DNA from: Psychrobacter coccoides
GTDB taxonomy: Bacteria; Pseudomonadota; Gammaproteobacteria; Pseudomonadales; Moraxellaceae
Assembly (NCBI RefSeq): GCF_017498085.1
Contig: NZ_JAGBKM010000007.1
Coordinates: 61,383-125,382 of the forward strand
DNA length: 64,000 nucleotides
Reading direction: 5' to 3'
The notes below the pieces were generated by a model that was given only the letters and a program-made list of their open reading frames with translations, searched no databases and had not been told where the DNA came from. The first letter of the stretch is position 1. Each line of letters opens with the position of its first letter. Made by a program: the position numbers and the translations under genes. This document shows positions 48,946 to 59,017 of this stretch, piece after piece.

Positions 48946-49374
48946 ATGTCAGAAGATATCGTCAACAACAATCCAAAAAAAGAGTTTGTCTACGCTCTAG
49001 GTGGCACGGCCTTGTTTTTAGGTATTGTCTTACTCATTGGTATTTCTGGTTTCTTGCGTCCAGCTGGTCAGCATGTTACTGTCGACAACGCTGAGACACC
49101 AGCGGTGGCTGAAGAAGCGCAGGTTGCAGCAGCAGAAGATACGACAGCTGAGACCAGCACAGAGGTAGCGGTAGCGACAGAAGAAGCCGACGAAGTGGGA
49201 GCGGACACAGCAGACACAGCTACTGACGATGCAGTGATTGCTACTGTAGAGCCTGCAGCAGCGGCCAATGACCCTGTCGATCAAGCAGCGGTAGCGGATG
49301 CTGACTTAACTGCAGAGCAAACAGATGGTGACCTAGTAGCTGATCCTGCCGAAGAAGCAACTGCGGCGCAATAG
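48946..49374 (+). CDS. Small membrane protein with acidic Ala-rich tail
   Basis: A 142-residue protein of no family I recognise. One membrane helix (FVYALGGTALFLGIVLLIGI, about residues 14-34) is preceded by a short polar N-terminus. The remaining 105 residues are almost all Ala, Glu, Asp, Thr and Val, with no structured motif, similar in composition to the lipoprotein at 28.2 kb. AAGG lies a few nt before the ATG. Topology and role are unknown. It is followed by a long structured gap. Confidence 0.75.
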   Translation: MSEDIVNNNPKKEFVYALGGTALFLGIVLLIGISGFLRPAGQHVTVDNAETPAVAEEAQVAAAEDTTAETSTEVAVATEEADEVGADTADTATDDAVIATVEPAAAANDPVDQAAVADADLTAEQTDGDLVADPAEEATAAQ

Positions 49375-49909
49375 GCACAACAGCCCAAGCACTATAGCTC
49401 TTAGAATAGAAGATCGAGCAAAACACGGCTTTAATCGTTTACAAGAAGAGAGCCATGCTCGAGTGGGGCGGGACTACTTTTGTCGATATATAGTACTTTT
49501 GCCAACAGGTAGTGAGGCAGTCAAACCTAAGATGATCGGGCGTTAAAACCTCACTACATATTGTCTAAAAGACAGTTACCGCCAGTACGCATTTGAATGC
49601 TCAACAGACTTGAGTACTTATAAGCAAGCACTTATCTATTAAGCAATAGATGAGTGCTTTTTTGTGTCAAGTTTTTATCCTATCTCCCTTATTTGTTTGC
49701 AATTCATCTTATTGTCATCACCACGTTAATCACCACTTTTAAAATTCAGATAGGTTCCAGTGAGTTCATGGTGGCTTGTGCAACTAATGAACACTTTAAT
49801 TCTTTACTTGTGAATTTCTTAATGAAACAATAGCGCAGACAAAAGACCGTCCATCAGGATAAAGAAGAGCTCGGTCGCTATTGTAATGAGACAACCAAGG
49901 AAAGATGCT
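49375..49909. other. 535-bp gap with structured transcript-like segment
   Basis: The first 290 nt contain a 9-bp perfect inverted pair, GTAGTGAGG (49509-49517) and CCTCACTAC (49549-49557), and end in a strong terminator (49626-49663). They may be a long 3' UTR or a small RNA. The remainder (49664-49909) precedes the transporter gene and should hold its promoter. No reading frame was supported. Confidence 0.45.
49626..49664 (+). terminator. Strong intrinsic terminator 250 nt after the acidic membrane protein gene
   Basis: AAGCACTTATCTATT pairs with AATAGATGAGTGCTTTTTT around AAGC; about 15 bp of stem with one G-U, then a T-run. Confidence 0.92.
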
Positions 49910-51472
49910 ATGAGCAGCAAGCCAAATCCCAAGGTCAGTGAAACTGAACTAGAAGCACTAGAAAGTGGGTTTATGGGACACCCTCGGCCACTTCGGCCAT
50001 TGTTTTTTACTGAGATGTGGGAGCGGTTTTCTTATTATAGTATTCGCCCGCTATTGGTGTTATTCATGGTAGCGACAGTAGGTAGCGGTGGTTTTGGTTT
50101 TGATGAAGTCACCGCTTCTGCTATCTATGGTATTTTTGCTGGATCGTTATATTTAGCGGCAGTGCCTGGCGGGTGGCTCGCTGACAACTGGCTCGGTCAA
50201 GAGCGGGCGCTATGGTGGGGCAGTATCATTATCGCTCTAGGGCATTTATCGATTGCGCTCTCCGCCATTTTTGGCATGACGCTGTTTTTTGTCGGTTTGA
50301 TGTGCATTGTTTTGGGCTCAGGGCTGTTTAAGACTTGTATTTCTGTTATGGTTGGGGCGCTGTATGCCGAAGGTGATGTGCGCCGTGATAGCGGTTTTAC
50401 TTTGTTTTATATGGGTATCAATATTGGCGCTTTGTTGGCGGCGCTTATCGTTGGCGTGTTTAAAGAAAAAGGCATGTGGCATGTTGGCTTTGGGGTCGGT
50501 GGTCTGGGTATGTTGGTATCGTTACTGATTTACCGCTTCTCCGCTCGCAAGACACTAACGCACTATGCACAAGCAAAAGGCATCACGCCTGAATGGGAGT
50601 ACTCCAACGATCACTACAAAAATATTGGGCGTTGGGTCGCTGGATTCTTATTTTTATTGGCAGCAGCAGTGGTCTTGGTTGCAAGCGGTATGTTGCCATT
50701 CAATGCTGAACTGGTGGCAGAGTACATGACCTATATCATCGCAGCAGTAGTGATAGGCTATTTTGCTATTATGTTTATCACGCCTAGACTTGATAAAACC
50801 GATAAACTGCGCTTGCTCATTTGTTTTATTTTGATTATTGGTTCGACGCTGTTTTGGTCAAGTTTTGAGCAGCAGCCGACGTCATTTAACTTATTTGCCG
50901 ATCGCTATACTGACCTTAATGTGTTGGGCTTTGAGGTACCGAGTATTTGGTTCCAATCGCTCAACCCTTTATTTATTCTCTTGTTAGCGCCCATCGTTAG
51001 TATTATATGGGTGAAACTTGGTAATAGAGGTGTTGAGCCCAGTAGTATGGTCAAGTTTGCGCTGGGTATGTTGCTTGCTGCGGCAGGCTTTGGGTTGATG
51101 ATTATTGCATCAAAAAGCATTTTGACCAATGACACGGGCCTAGCGTCGCCTTTATGGCTGGTCGGTAGTTTATTATTATTGACGCTTGGTGAGCTGGCCC
51201 TCAGTCCTGTTGGGCTGTCGTCGATGACTAAGCTTGCACCCAAAGGCATGCAAGGGCAGATGATGGGGCTGTTTTTTGCCTCTTTAGCGATGGGTAACTT
51301 GGTCGCTGCATTTTTTGGTGGCAATGTCTCAGCGGACAAAATTGAGGGGTTGCCCACGCTATTTACCACGATGACGGTGTTTTTGGTTGTCACTGCTGTG
51401 GTGTTGCTGCTATTAGCAAAACCCATCAGTAATATGCTCAAAAAAAGCGAAGAAGCCGATACGGCCAGCTAA
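49910..51472 (+). CDS. POT-family proton-dependent oligopeptide transporter
   Basis: Imports di- and tripeptides with protons across the inner membrane. The 520-residue product has about 14 hydrophobic segments. FFTEMWERFSYYSIRPLLVL carries the family's ExxER-type motif in helix 1, and FYMGINIGALLAALIVGVF is the PTR2 signature. LAPKGMQGQMMGLFFASLAMG is near the C-terminus. It resembles DtpT-like members. The ATG at 49910 is preferred over 49886 because AAGGAAAG lies about 8 nt upstream. A peptidase gene follows at 51.9 kb, a sensible metabolic neighbour. Confidence 0.93.
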   Translation: MSSKPNPKVSETELEALESGFMGHPRPLRPLFFTEMWERFSYYSIRPLLVLFMVATVGSGGFGFDEVTASAIYGIFAGSLYLAAVPGGWLADNWLGQERALWWGSIIIALGHLSIALSAIFGMTLFFVGLMCIVLGSGLFKTCISVMVGALYAEGDVRRDSGFTLFYMGINIGALLAALIVGVFKEKGMWHVGFGVGGLGMLVSLLIYRFSARKTLTHYAQAKGITPEWEYSNDHYKNIGRWVAGFLFLLAAAVVLVASGMLPFNAELVAEYMTYIIAAVVIGYFAIMFITPRLDKTDKLRLLICFILIIGSTLFWSSFEQQPTSFNLFADRYTDLNVLGFEVPSIWFQSLNPLFILLLAPIVSIIWVKLGNRGVEPSSMVKFALGMLLAAAGFGLMIIASKSILTNDTGLASPLWLVGSLLLLTLGELALSPVGLSSMTKLAPKGMQGQMMGLFFASLAMGNLVAAFFGGNVSADKIEGLPTLFTTMTVFLVVTAVVLLLLAKPISNMLKKSEEADTAS

Positions 51473-51540
51473 AAGCACAGCTTTAGACGTATGACAAGCA
51501 TGCATGAGCAAATAACAGCTGAGCACAAGGCAAAACAGGG

Positions 51541-51567
51541 GAGGGTAAAGCAAGTTACCCTCTTCTC
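51541..51567 (+). terminator. Probable terminator after the peptide transporter gene
   Basis: GAGGGTAA (51541-51548) pairs with TTACCCTC (51555-51562), extended by an outer GCTGAG/CTCAGC pair. The T-tract is weak (TTCTC). Confidence 0.65.
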
Positions 51568-51883
51568 AGCACGCTTTGTTGCTTTAATATGTGAGTAACT
51601 CCTGTTTGCCCATTGAAAGGCGGTTATTTGCCCAAACATCTTAAGGTCTGTTCTACATTCTGCTGCTGCAAAAACAAGACTTTGCTCAAAGTGCAGTGAG
51701 CCTGACTTATTTGGTTATGAGCAGTGCTTTATTCTTAATATGGTTGAGCTGGCCATTCAATGGGCGTTTAAGACCTCCACTCAAATAAGACGGCTATCGA
51801 TAATCGCTGCCTACTCATAGTTAGTCACAGTCAGTCACATTTTTTAATCCAATGTCTCCAAAATCAACAAAGGAACAATCCCA
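51568..51883. other. Intergenic region before the aminopeptidase gene
   Basis: About 316 bp without a gene. The promoter for the aminopeptidase is presumably here, but I could not locate a clear one. No repeats or RNA genes were recognised. Confidence 0.35.
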
Positions 51884-53701
51884 ATGAACAAATCACTTAT
51901 TCATGATCGTATCGCAAGCCTACGTGAGCGCTTAGCGAATCAAGATCTCACCGCGATTATTGTGCCTTCAGCTGACCCGCATTTATCAGAATATTTGCCA
52001 GAATATTGGCAGGCACGTTTATGGCTCTCAGGTTTTACAGGCTCAGTCGGCACGCTGGTGGTGACTGCTGACTTTGCTGGTCTCTGGACAGATAGCCGTT
52101 ACTGGGTACATGCCGCAGATCAGCTTGACGGTACAGGCATCAGCTTGGAAAAGCTAGCCCCTGGTCAGCCGAATCATATTGACTGGCTCGCCGAGCAGTT
52201 GGCGGAGGGTGATAGCGTGGCAGTCGATGGGAATGTGCTGTCTATCGCTGAGCAAGATAAACTACTAGATGCTTTTGATGCCAACGACATTACTTTAATC
52301 ACTGAGCGTGATGTATTGAGCGAGATATGGACAGATCGTCCAGCGCTACCTTCAGCAAAGCTATATCAACATGAAGCGCAGTTTGTCGCACAGTCTGCTA
52401 CCGATAAGTTGGCCGCTGTACGCTCAGGCATGCAGGAAGTAGGTGCAACCCATCACTTGCTCTCAAGCTTAGATGATATTGCTTGGTTGACCAACCTTCG
52501 TGGCAGCGATGTCGACTATAACCCCGTGTTTTTATCGCATATGCTAATCAGTGCAAACGAGGCAACATTGTTTGTCGATAAGCAAAAAGTCAGTAGCGAT
52601 ATTGAAAAAGAGCTCAAAGACAGTGGTATCGCTATTGCTGATTATGAAGCAGTGCAAGATGCACTGAGCGACTTGACGCCAGAAGATTTATTACTGTTAG
52701 ACCCCAATAAAGTGGCTGTAGGTACACTATCAAAAATGGCAGATGATGTCGGCTTTATCGAGCAAGTAGCCCCAAGTACTCTGCTGAAATCTGTCAAATC
52801 TGACGCTGATATCGATCATGTGCGTGAAGCCATGCGTCAAGATGGTACGGCATTATGCGCATTTTTTGCCACGTTTGAGCAGCGTCTAGCAGACGGCGAG
52901 CGTTTGAGTGAGCTGGATGTCGATAGTATGCTCATCGAAGTACGCAGTCAGCAGCCGCATTATGTTTCTCCGAGTTTTCCAACGATTGCAGGCTTTAACG
53001 AGAACGGTGCACTACCGCATTATCGTGCGACACCAGAAAAATTCAGCTACCTTGATGTCGCTGAAGGAGAGGGTGGGTTACTGCTGATCGACTCAGGGGC
53101 ACAGTACCAAAACGGCACCACTGATATCACTCGTGTGGTCGGTATTGGACAAGTAAGCAGCGAGCACAAACGTGACTTTACTACAGTACTCAAAGCGCAT
53201 ATCGCTTTAGCACGTGCCAGCTTCCCTGACGGTATCGCCTCACCACTCATCGATGCGATTTGCCGTGCGCCGTTATGGCAGGCACAAATGGACTATGGTC
53301 ATGGTACTGGGCACGGTGTTGGTTACTTCTTAAACGTGCATGAAGGTCCGCAAGTCATCGCTTATAGTGCCAGTACGCCAAAAGAGCGTGCCATGAAAGC
53401 AGGCATGATCTCAAGTAATGAACCAGGCCTATACCGTGAAGGTAAGTGGGGCATTCGTATCGAAAACTTGGTGGTCAATATGCCGGTAGCGAACCCTACT
53501 GAGACTGAGTTTGGTGATTTCTTAAACTTTGAAACCATCACTTACTGCCCAATTGATACCCGTTTGATTGATAAATCCCTGCTCGATCAAGTAGAGATTG
53601 ATTGGCTTAATGACTATCACAGCCAAGTCTATACTGAGCTAAAAGATCGGGTCGAAGGTGCGGCACTTGAATGGCTCACCGAGCGTACGCAAGCCATTTA
53701 A
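51884..53701 (+). CDS. M24 aminopeptidase P (Xaa-Pro aminopeptidase, long form)
   Basis: Cleaves N-terminal residues that precede proline. The 605-residue product is the three-domain form usual for eukaryote-like APP1, longer than E. coli PepP (441). It has two creatinase-type N-terminal domains (residues 1-310, SADPHLSEYLPEYWQARLWL) and the C-terminal M24 pita-bread fold. Metal ligands are the Asp pair in LLIDSGAQYQNGTTDITRVV, the His in GHGTGHGVG and the two Glu in SSNEPGLYREGKWGIRIEN. AAAGGA precedes the ATG. It lies downstream of a peptide importer. Confidence 0.93.
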   Translation: MNKSLIHDRIASLRERLANQDLTAIIVPSADPHLSEYLPEYWQARLWLSGFTGSVGTLVVTADFAGLWTDSRYWVHAADQLDGTGISLEKLAPGQPNHIDWLAEQLAEGDSVAVDGNVLSIAEQDKLLDAFDANDITLITERDVLSEIWTDRPALPSAKLYQHEAQFVAQSATDKLAAVRSGMQEVGATHHLLSSLDDIAWLTNLRGSDVDYNPVFLSHMLISANEATLFVDKQKVSSDIEKELKDSGIAIADYEAVQDALSDLTPEDLLLLDPNKVAVGTLSKMADDVGFIEQVAPSTLLKSVKSDADIDHVREAMRQDGTALCAFFATFEQRLADGERLSELDVDSMLIEVRSQQPHYVSPSFPTIAGFNENGALPHYRATPEKFSYLDVAEGEGGLLLIDSGAQYQNGTTDITRVVGIGQVSSEHKRDFTTVLKAHIALARASFPDGIASPLIDAICRAPLWQAQMDYGHGTGHGVGYFLNVHEGPQVIAYSASTPKERAMKAGMISSNEPGLYREGKWGIRIENLVVNMPVANPTETEFGDFLNFETITYCPIDTRLIDKSLLDQVEIDWLNDYHSQVYTELKDRVEGAALEWLTERTQAI

Positions 53702-53725
53702 AGTAGAGACTGTTGTCACGAAACC

Positions 53726-53757
53726 AAAAAACCCTAGTAAGTTTTACTGGGGTTTTG
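53726..53757. terminator. Bidirectional terminator after the aminopeptidase gene
   Basis: AAAACCCTAGTAA pairs with TTACTGGGGTTTT around a short loop, with A and T runs on both sides. It lies between convergent genes. Confidence 0.9.
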
Positions 53758-53772
53758 TTGTGTATTATGCAT

Positions 53773-54609
53773 TTAATCTTTTTGAGGTGGGTTTTCTGTA
53801 CCGTTCGCCAGTTGGCGACTGACCTCAGCCCGTAACCACGATTTTAGATCTTCAGACAGCTGCATCATCTGCTCACTTAGATAATCGTCGATATGTACGC
53901 CTAACTCATGGATGAGGCTTTCATGATCAGCAGTGAGGGTAATGTCTGTAGGTGCGCTATCTGGTGTTACCTTTTTATCAGTTTCTGCTTTTTTGGTAGC
54001 AGAAACAGCGGCGTCACCAATAGTGCTTCCTTTATGGGTATCGGTTGGCACGTTTTTATCATTTGTTAGATGATGTGACTCAGTGCTGCTTATGTTATCT
54101 TCGCTATTTTCAGTAGCTGTGCCACTGTTGGCTGCAGTATGATTGACTTTAGTATTACTAGCATCTTCTATACTCTGTTTTGCAGCTGCAGGGGTCCTTT
54201 CTATATCTCGCTTTTCTTGCAGGTCTTTTTCTTGGCGCTGAGCTTCTTCTGCACGCTCAGTCTCTGCCAAATCCTGCGCTTTTTGTTGTGCAATTCTTTG
54301 TTGTTCTTCTAAGTGTCGTTCTTTTTCTAAACGTTCTTCTTCTAAGCGCTGTTGTTCGGCCGCAGCACGCTTTTGTGCTTGCTTATCAGCGATGGCTTTA
54401 ACAATCGCTTGTTCGGCCTCATGGTTTTGGTACAGCTCATCGATGTGAGCATCCAAATCATGGGTGCTAAATACAAAGCTCTCAAATGGTGTCTGAGTCT
54501 GCAGTAACGTGGTGATGTCTTTTAACTCTTGGGTAATTGCCGCGCGTACAGGCTCAGGAGCACACGTCCAGCGCTGATAAAACTGATGGGAAAACGAGTA
54601 GCTTGACAT
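53773..54609 (-). CDS. Hypothetical coiled-coil protein
   Basis: A 278-residue cytoplasmic-looking protein that I do not recognise. It has a folded-looking N-terminus (SYSFSHQFYQRWTCAPEPVR, then AAITQELKDI, residues 1-75), a highly charged coiled coil rich in Glu, Arg and Gln (about 75-150), and a polar low-complexity linker (about 150-225). A helical C-terminus follows (LIHELGVHIDDYLSEQMMQL, then SEDLKSWLRAEVSRQLA). The Met at 54609 is chosen because GGAAGAT lies just upstream; the frame opens four codons earlier. It is preceded by fabF on the same strand, but fabF has its own terminator. Confidence 0.7.
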   Translation of the reverse strand: MSSYSFSHQFYQRWTCAPEPVRAAITQELKDITTLLQTQTPFESFVFSTHDLDAHIDELYQNHEAEQAIVKAIADKQAQKRAAAEQQRLEEERLEKERHLEEQQRIAQQKAQDLAETERAEEAQRQEKDLQEKRDIERTPAAAKQSIEDASNTKVNHTAANSGTATENSEDNISSTESHHLTNDKNVPTDTHKGSTIGDAAVSATKKAETDKKVTPDSAPTDITLTADHESLIHELGVHIDDYLSEQMMQLSEDLKSWLRAEVSRQLANGTENPPQKD

Positions 54610-54635
54610 GGTATCTTCCATAAATAGTGCAAAAA

Positions 54636-54669
54636 TTACCCCTTATCATACGCAAGTACGATAAGGGGC
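54636..54669 (-). terminator. Terminator of fabF
   Basis: On the minus strand CCCCTTATCGTAC and GTATGATAAGGGG close a TTGC loop, followed by TAATTTTTG. It lies about 70 bp after the fabF stop. Confidence 0.88.
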
Positions 54670-54737
54670 TGCAAGTGCACAAACGTAGCAAATCTGACAC
54701 CAAAGTTACAACCAGCCGTATTAAGGCTGATAAAGGG

Positions 54738-56111
54738 TTATGTATTGACAGGCCAACGGGCAAAAATCAATGAGCCATTGGTACCGCCGAAGCCAAAGCT
54801 GTTTGACACCGCATACTGTAAGTTTGCCACCTGACGTGACTGATTGGCGACATAGTCGAGGTTACAGTTGTCCTCAACATTGTCTAAGTTGATGGTCGGT
54901 GGCACATGCTGATGTTGTAGTGCCAATACGGTAAATATAGCTTCAATACCGCCAGCAGCCCCAAGTAAATGCCCAGTCATAGACTTGGTTGAGCTGACCA
55001 AGATACTGTCTTTGACAGGTGCAAACACAGTTTCGATAGCAATCGATTCAGCGACATCACCTGCTGGGGTACTTGTGCCGTGCGCATTGACATAGCCCAC
55101 AGACGCCGGATTGATACCTGCGTCATTGAGTGCATTTTGCATCGCCCGGGCAGCGCCACTACCGTCTTCTGGTGGGGCAGTAATGTGGCTGGCATCATCA
55201 CTCATACCAAAGCCGACCACCTCTGCCAGTATCGTTGCGCCACGTGCTTTGGCGTGAGCAAGGCTTTCTAGAACCATGACACCTGCGCCATCACCGAGCA
55301 CAAAACCATCACGTTCTTTATCAAACGGACGTGACGCTTTGGTGGGCTCTTCATTACGAGTAGAGAGCGCATGCATCGCCCCAAACCCTGCCATCCCAAG
55401 CGGGCTTGAGCCTTTCTCGCTACCACCTGCCAGCATCACATCGGCATCACCATACGCAATGAGCCGTGCCGCCAAACCGATGGCATGAGTAGCAGTGGTA
55501 CAGGCGGTCGATGTGGCGAGGTTTGGACCTTTTAGATTATGTTTGATAGCGACCAGTCCAGCTGCCATATTGACGATAGAGCCTGGAATGATAAATGGTG
55601 AGACTCGCTTGACCCCTTTGTCACGCAAGGTATCACGGCTGTTTTCAATGGTCTGAATACCGCCAATACCTGAACCTAGTATCACGCCAAAGCGCTCTGG
55701 ATCAACCTGCTGTACAGGCGCATCTTCTGCGCTCACCTCGTCAATATAACCTGCATGATGTAAAGCCATAGAAGTAGCGGCGACACCGTAGTGCATAAAC
55801 TCGTCATAGCGGCGAGCGTCTTTGGCATTCATATATTGCTTGGCATCAAAGTCTTTGATGACGCCTGCTATTTGTGCACGATAATCAGCAGCATCAAAAT
55901 GCGAGATGGTATCGATGCCACTCTCACCGGCCAGTAGTCGACGCCAAGTACTGTCGACATCTAACCCTAAAGGAGTGACTGCCCCCATCCCAGTGACGAC
56001 GACACGGGTTTTATCAGAGCGCTCATAGTGTGGCGGCTTGTGCGACTTGGTGGTAGAGGTGTTGGTGTTCTCTTCCGTAGTAGGCGTTGGTAAACTACTG
56101 TTTTGGCTCAT
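54738..56111 (-). CDS. fabF: Beta-ketoacyl-ACP synthase II
   Basis: Condensing enzyme of fatty-acid elongation, important for making cis-vaccenate-type acyl chains at low temperature in E. coli. The 457-residue product has an unusual hydrophilic N-terminal extension of about 34 residues, then RVVVTGMGAVTPLG. The Cys-His-His triad is Cys204 (TSTACTTATHAIG), His in NAHGTSTPAGD and His in TKSMTGHLLGAAGG. Its C-terminal SNSFGFGGTN is family-typical. AAAGGA supports the ATG at 56111. It is not beside acpP or fabG here. Confidence 0.95.
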   Translation of the reverse strand: MSQNSSLPTPTTEENTNTSTTKSHKPPHYERSDKTRVVVTGMGAVTPLGLDVDSTWRRLLAGESGIDTISHFDAADYRAQIAGVIKDFDAKQYMNAKDARRYDEFMHYGVAATSMALHHAGYIDEVSAEDAPVQQVDPERFGVILGSGIGGIQTIENSRDTLRDKGVKRVSPFIIPGSIVNMAAGLVAIKHNLKGPNLATSTACTTATHAIGLAARLIAYGDADVMLAGGSEKGSSPLGMAGFGAMHALSTRNEEPTKASRPFDKERDGFVLGDGAGVMVLESLAHAKARGATILAEVVGFGMSDDASHITAPPEDGSGAARAMQNALNDAGINPASVGYVNAHGTSTPAGDVAESIAIETVFAPVKDSILVSSTKSMTGHLLGAAGGIEAIFTVLALQHQHVPPTINLDNVEDNCNLDYVANQSRQVANLQYAVSNSFGFGGTNGSLIFARWPVNT

Positions 56112-56205
56112 GCGATATATCCTTTACGTGCAATCCTAAAAAGACGATATTTTAACTGCCATTATAAAACACATAAGTGTACGTATGTAAACTAAATTTA
56201 GCCAG

Positions 56206-57579
56206 TTAAGCAAAACACACTTGACCCAGTACTACGCCTTTTTTGGCACCTGTTACCGCTGGCAAGTTACCCGTATCACCCATCAACGTCTGTCTGGCCA
56301 GCCAAGCGAAGGCCACTGACTCTACCCAAGTTGGATCCAGACCTAAGCTTGCGGTCGTCGCTACCGTACAATGAGGTAAGTGCGCTTGCAAGCGTGTCAT
56401 CAGATAGTCGTTTAATGCGCCGCCACCGCAAACGAAGACACTACTGGCACTACCTTGAGTGAATTTAAGGATTTCTGTACAGGCACTAGTAGCGGTCAAC
56501 TCTGTTAGTGTGGCTTGGACATCGGCTGATGAGTAGCGGATATGAGCAGAGGTCTGGTCAAACTTTTGTAGCTCCTTTTGTAGCCATTCTAGATTAAAAT
56601 CCTCACGCCCTGTGCTTTTGGGAAAATGACGAATAAAAAATGGATGCTCTAATAGTTGGTTTAGCAAAGGTTCCACCACTTGTCCAGACTGGGCCCATAT
56701 ACCTTTAGCGTCATAGTCCTTATCGGTATGCATCGCTGTCCATGCATCGAGTAATAAATTGGCCGGACCAGTATCATAGCCAACGACACTGTCATTGGGT
56801 TGCATGTGACTAGCAGCAGAAACCGCTGGCAAGACCGTTATATTAGCAATACCGCCCAAGTTTAACAGTACTCGAGTGTGATCAGGTGTAGCAAATAGGG
56901 CTTTATGAAAAGCAGGAACCAGAGGCGCACCCTGACCGCCGACCGCCATATCACGGCGACGAAAGTCACTGACCACACTGATGCCGGTACGTTCAGCGAT
57001 GATATTGGCATCAATCAGTTGCAAGCTAAACCCCATCTGTGGCCGATGGCGCACAGTCTGGCCATGACAGCCAATCGCCAGCACCGACTCGCTATCGATA
57101 TTGGCTTCTTGCAATAACTTATTTACCACCACGCTAGCAAATTCGCCGTAGGCTTTGCTGGCCCAACCAAACCAGTCCAGCTCACTATTTGGTTCACTGA
57201 GTGGCTCATCAGTGTTTGGGGTCAAGGTTTGGATGCCGTTTGGCTGACACAAGGCCAGCAGTACTTCACGCAGACGTGGCGGAAAATCTTGACTATAGCT
57301 TGCCATGATACGCATCGGTGTCTGAGTATGATCTTCATCACTAACACCAGTACCAAACTGACACAGTACGGCATCCATACCATCCAAGCTGGTGCCTGAC
57401 ATCATACCGATATACAACCCCTCATCGAAACTTTCAAACATGGTTTGCTCTAAGGCTTCAGTCAAGGAAGCGTGGTTTATATCCACGTCAGTATCGATGT
57501 CAGCATCGACAGTACTGAGTTGGTCAGCTAAAAACTCGGTGTTTTTAGAGTCATTCGTGGTCTGGACAGGGTTGGTCAT
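56206..57579 (-). CDS. anmK: Anhydro-N-acetylmuramic acid kinase
   Basis: Peptidoglycan recycling: phosphorylates and opens 1,6-anhydro-MurNAc to MurNAc-6-P. The 457-residue product is about 85 residues longer than the E. coli enzyme, through an acidic N-terminal extension (residues 1-54) and internal linkers. The core starts YIGMMSGTSLDGMDAVLCQF, with AIGCHGQTVRHRP, NLGGIANITVL, GYDTGPANLLLDAW and VCGGGALNDYLM. AAGGT before the ATG at 57579 supports the long form. It is divergent from tyrS. Confidence 0.95.
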   Translation of the reverse strand: MTNPVQTTNDSKNTEFLADQLSTVDADIDTDVDINHASLTEALEQTMFESFDEGLYIGMMSGTSLDGMDAVLCQFGTGVSDEDHTQTPMRIMASYSQDFPPRLREVLLALCQPNGIQTLTPNTDEPLSEPNSELDWFGWASKAYGEFASVVVNKLLQEANIDSESVLAIGCHGQTVRHRPQMGFSLQLIDANIIAERTGISVVSDFRRRDMAVGGQGAPLVPAFHKALFATPDHTRVLLNLGGIANITVLPAVSAASHMQPNDSVVGYDTGPANLLLDAWTAMHTDKDYDAKGIWAQSGQVVEPLLNQLLEHPFFIRHFPKSTGREDFNLEWLQKELQKFDQTSAHIRYSSADVQATLTELTATSACTEILKFTQGSASSVFVCGGGALNDYLMTRLQAHLPHCTVATTASLGLDPTWVESVAFAWLARQTLMGDTGNLPAVTGAKKGVVLGQVCFA

Positions 57580-57695
57580 GGCAATTTACCTTAAAAAACG
57601 CTAATATATCTGCCAAATTCTACCATTTTTATGTGCCTATCAGGTTTTAAACCTGTAAAGGCTTCTCTCCTCAAAAAGACTATAAAGAGAACATC

Positions 57696-58907
57696 ATGAC
57701 TGAGCAACCCTCTACCATCGAAGAACAACTGGCCCTGATTCAGCGCGGTACGCAAGAAATCCTGTCTGAAGAGGATTTAGTTGCCAAGCTAAAGTTAGGT
57801 CGTCCGCTGCGTATCAAGGCGGGCTTCGATCCTACAGCACCTGATCTGCACTTGGGTCACACGGTACTTATCAATAAACTGAAACACTTTCAAGATTTGG
57901 GTCATGAGATTTATTTTCTAATTGGTGATTATACGGCCAAAATTGGCGACCCTTCTGGCAAGAGCAACACACGCCCGCCACTCAGTGATGAGCAAATCAA
58001 AATCAATGCTCAGACTTATGCCGAGCAGGTTTTTAAGATTTTGGATAAAGACAAAACCCGCATTGTCTTTAACTCTGAGTGGTTCAATGACATGTCGGCG
58101 GGTGATATGATTCAGTTGGGCAGCCAACTCACTGTGTCACGGATGCTTGAGCGTGATGACTTTGCCAAACGCTATGCGGCACAAACGCCCATTGCCATTC
58201 ATGAGTTTTTATACCCATTGGTGCAAGGCTATGACTCTATTGCCCTAAAAGCCGACGTCGAGCTGGGCGGTACCGATCAAACCTTTAATATCTTGATGGG
58301 ACGTACTTTGCAAGGTCGTTATGGCCAAGAGCCACAAGTTTGTATCACAGTACCAATTTTAGAAGGACTAGACGGCGTCAATAAAATGTCTAAGTCACTT
58401 GGCAACTATGTCGGTATTTATGATGCACCAGGTACCATGTATCAAAAGCTGCTGTCGATGCCAGATACTTTGATTCATCGTTACTTTGAGTTTTTAAGCT
58501 TTAAGCCGATGGAAGAAGTCGAAGCGTTAATGACAGAGATGGAAAACGGTCGCAATCCACAAGAAATCAAACGTATTCTTGCCGAAGAGTTAATCGAGCG
58601 TTTCCACGATGCCGATGCTGCGGCTAATGCACACAAATCAGCGGGTAACGTGCTTGCTGATGGTGAGTTGCCAGTCGATTTACCAGAGGTTATGCTAGAC
58701 CTAGAAGGTCAAGAGGCGCTATTTATCACCCAAATCCTCAACCAAGCAGAGCTTGCCAAAAACAACTCGGCAGCCAAAGATATGGTCAAACGTGGCGCGG
58801 TAAAAGTGGATGGGGACGTGGTTGATGGTAGCTTTAGCTTAACCTCAGGCCAGAGCGTCGTTATTCAGGCGGGCAAAAAGGGCTATGCTAGAGTAACGGT
58901 GGGCTGA
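57696..58907 (+). CDS. tyrS: Tyrosine-tRNA ligase
   Basis: Class I synthetase charging tRNA-Tyr. The 403-residue product has the HIGH motif as HLGH (residues 52-55, in [12 protein letters not shown]), KMSKS at residues 230-234 ([13 protein letters not shown]) and a C-terminal S4 RNA-binding domain ([16 protein letters not shown]). HLGH and the insertion pattern place it in the TyrRS subgroup found in Pseudomonas and Acinetobacter rather than E. coli TyrS. It is followed by a strong terminator. Confidence 0.97.
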   Translation: MTEQPSTIEEQLALIQRGTQEILSEEDLVAKLKLGRPLRIKAGFDPTAPDLHLGHTVLINKLKHFQDLGHEIYFLIGDYTAKIGDPSGKSNTRPPLSDEQIKINAQTYAEQVFKILDKDKTRIVFNSEWFNDMSAGDMIQLGSQLTVSRMLERDDFAKRYAAQTPIAIHEFLYPLVQGYDSIALKADVELGGTDQTFNILMGRTLQGRYGQEPQVCITVPILEGLDGVNKMSKSLGNYVGIYDAPGTMYQKLLSMPDTLIHRYFEFLSFKPMEEVEALMTEMENGRNPQEIKRILAEELIERFHDADAAANAHKSAGNVLADGELPVDLPEVMLDLEGQEALFITQILNQAELAKNNSAAKDMVKRGAVKVDGDVVDGSFSLTSGQSVVIQAGKKGYARVTVG

Positions 58908-58935
58908 TAAACACTCAAGCGTTAACAGTAGACGT

Positions 58936-58968
58936 AAGGCCGACATCGATAGTCGGCCTTATTTTTTG
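58936..58968 (+). terminator. Terminator of tyrS
   Basis: AAGGCCGAC (58936-58944), an ATCGATA loop and GTCGGCCTT (58952-58960), followed by ATTTTTTG. Confidence 0.95.
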
Positions 58969-59017
58969 TTAAGATGATTTTACTAAGATCATTAGATCTA
59001 AACACTAGGATGTTAAA

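Noticed and set aside
50905..51441. 178-residue minus-strand frame inside the peptide transporter gene
   Set aside because: Antisense to conserved membrane helices of the POT transporter; no ribosome site.
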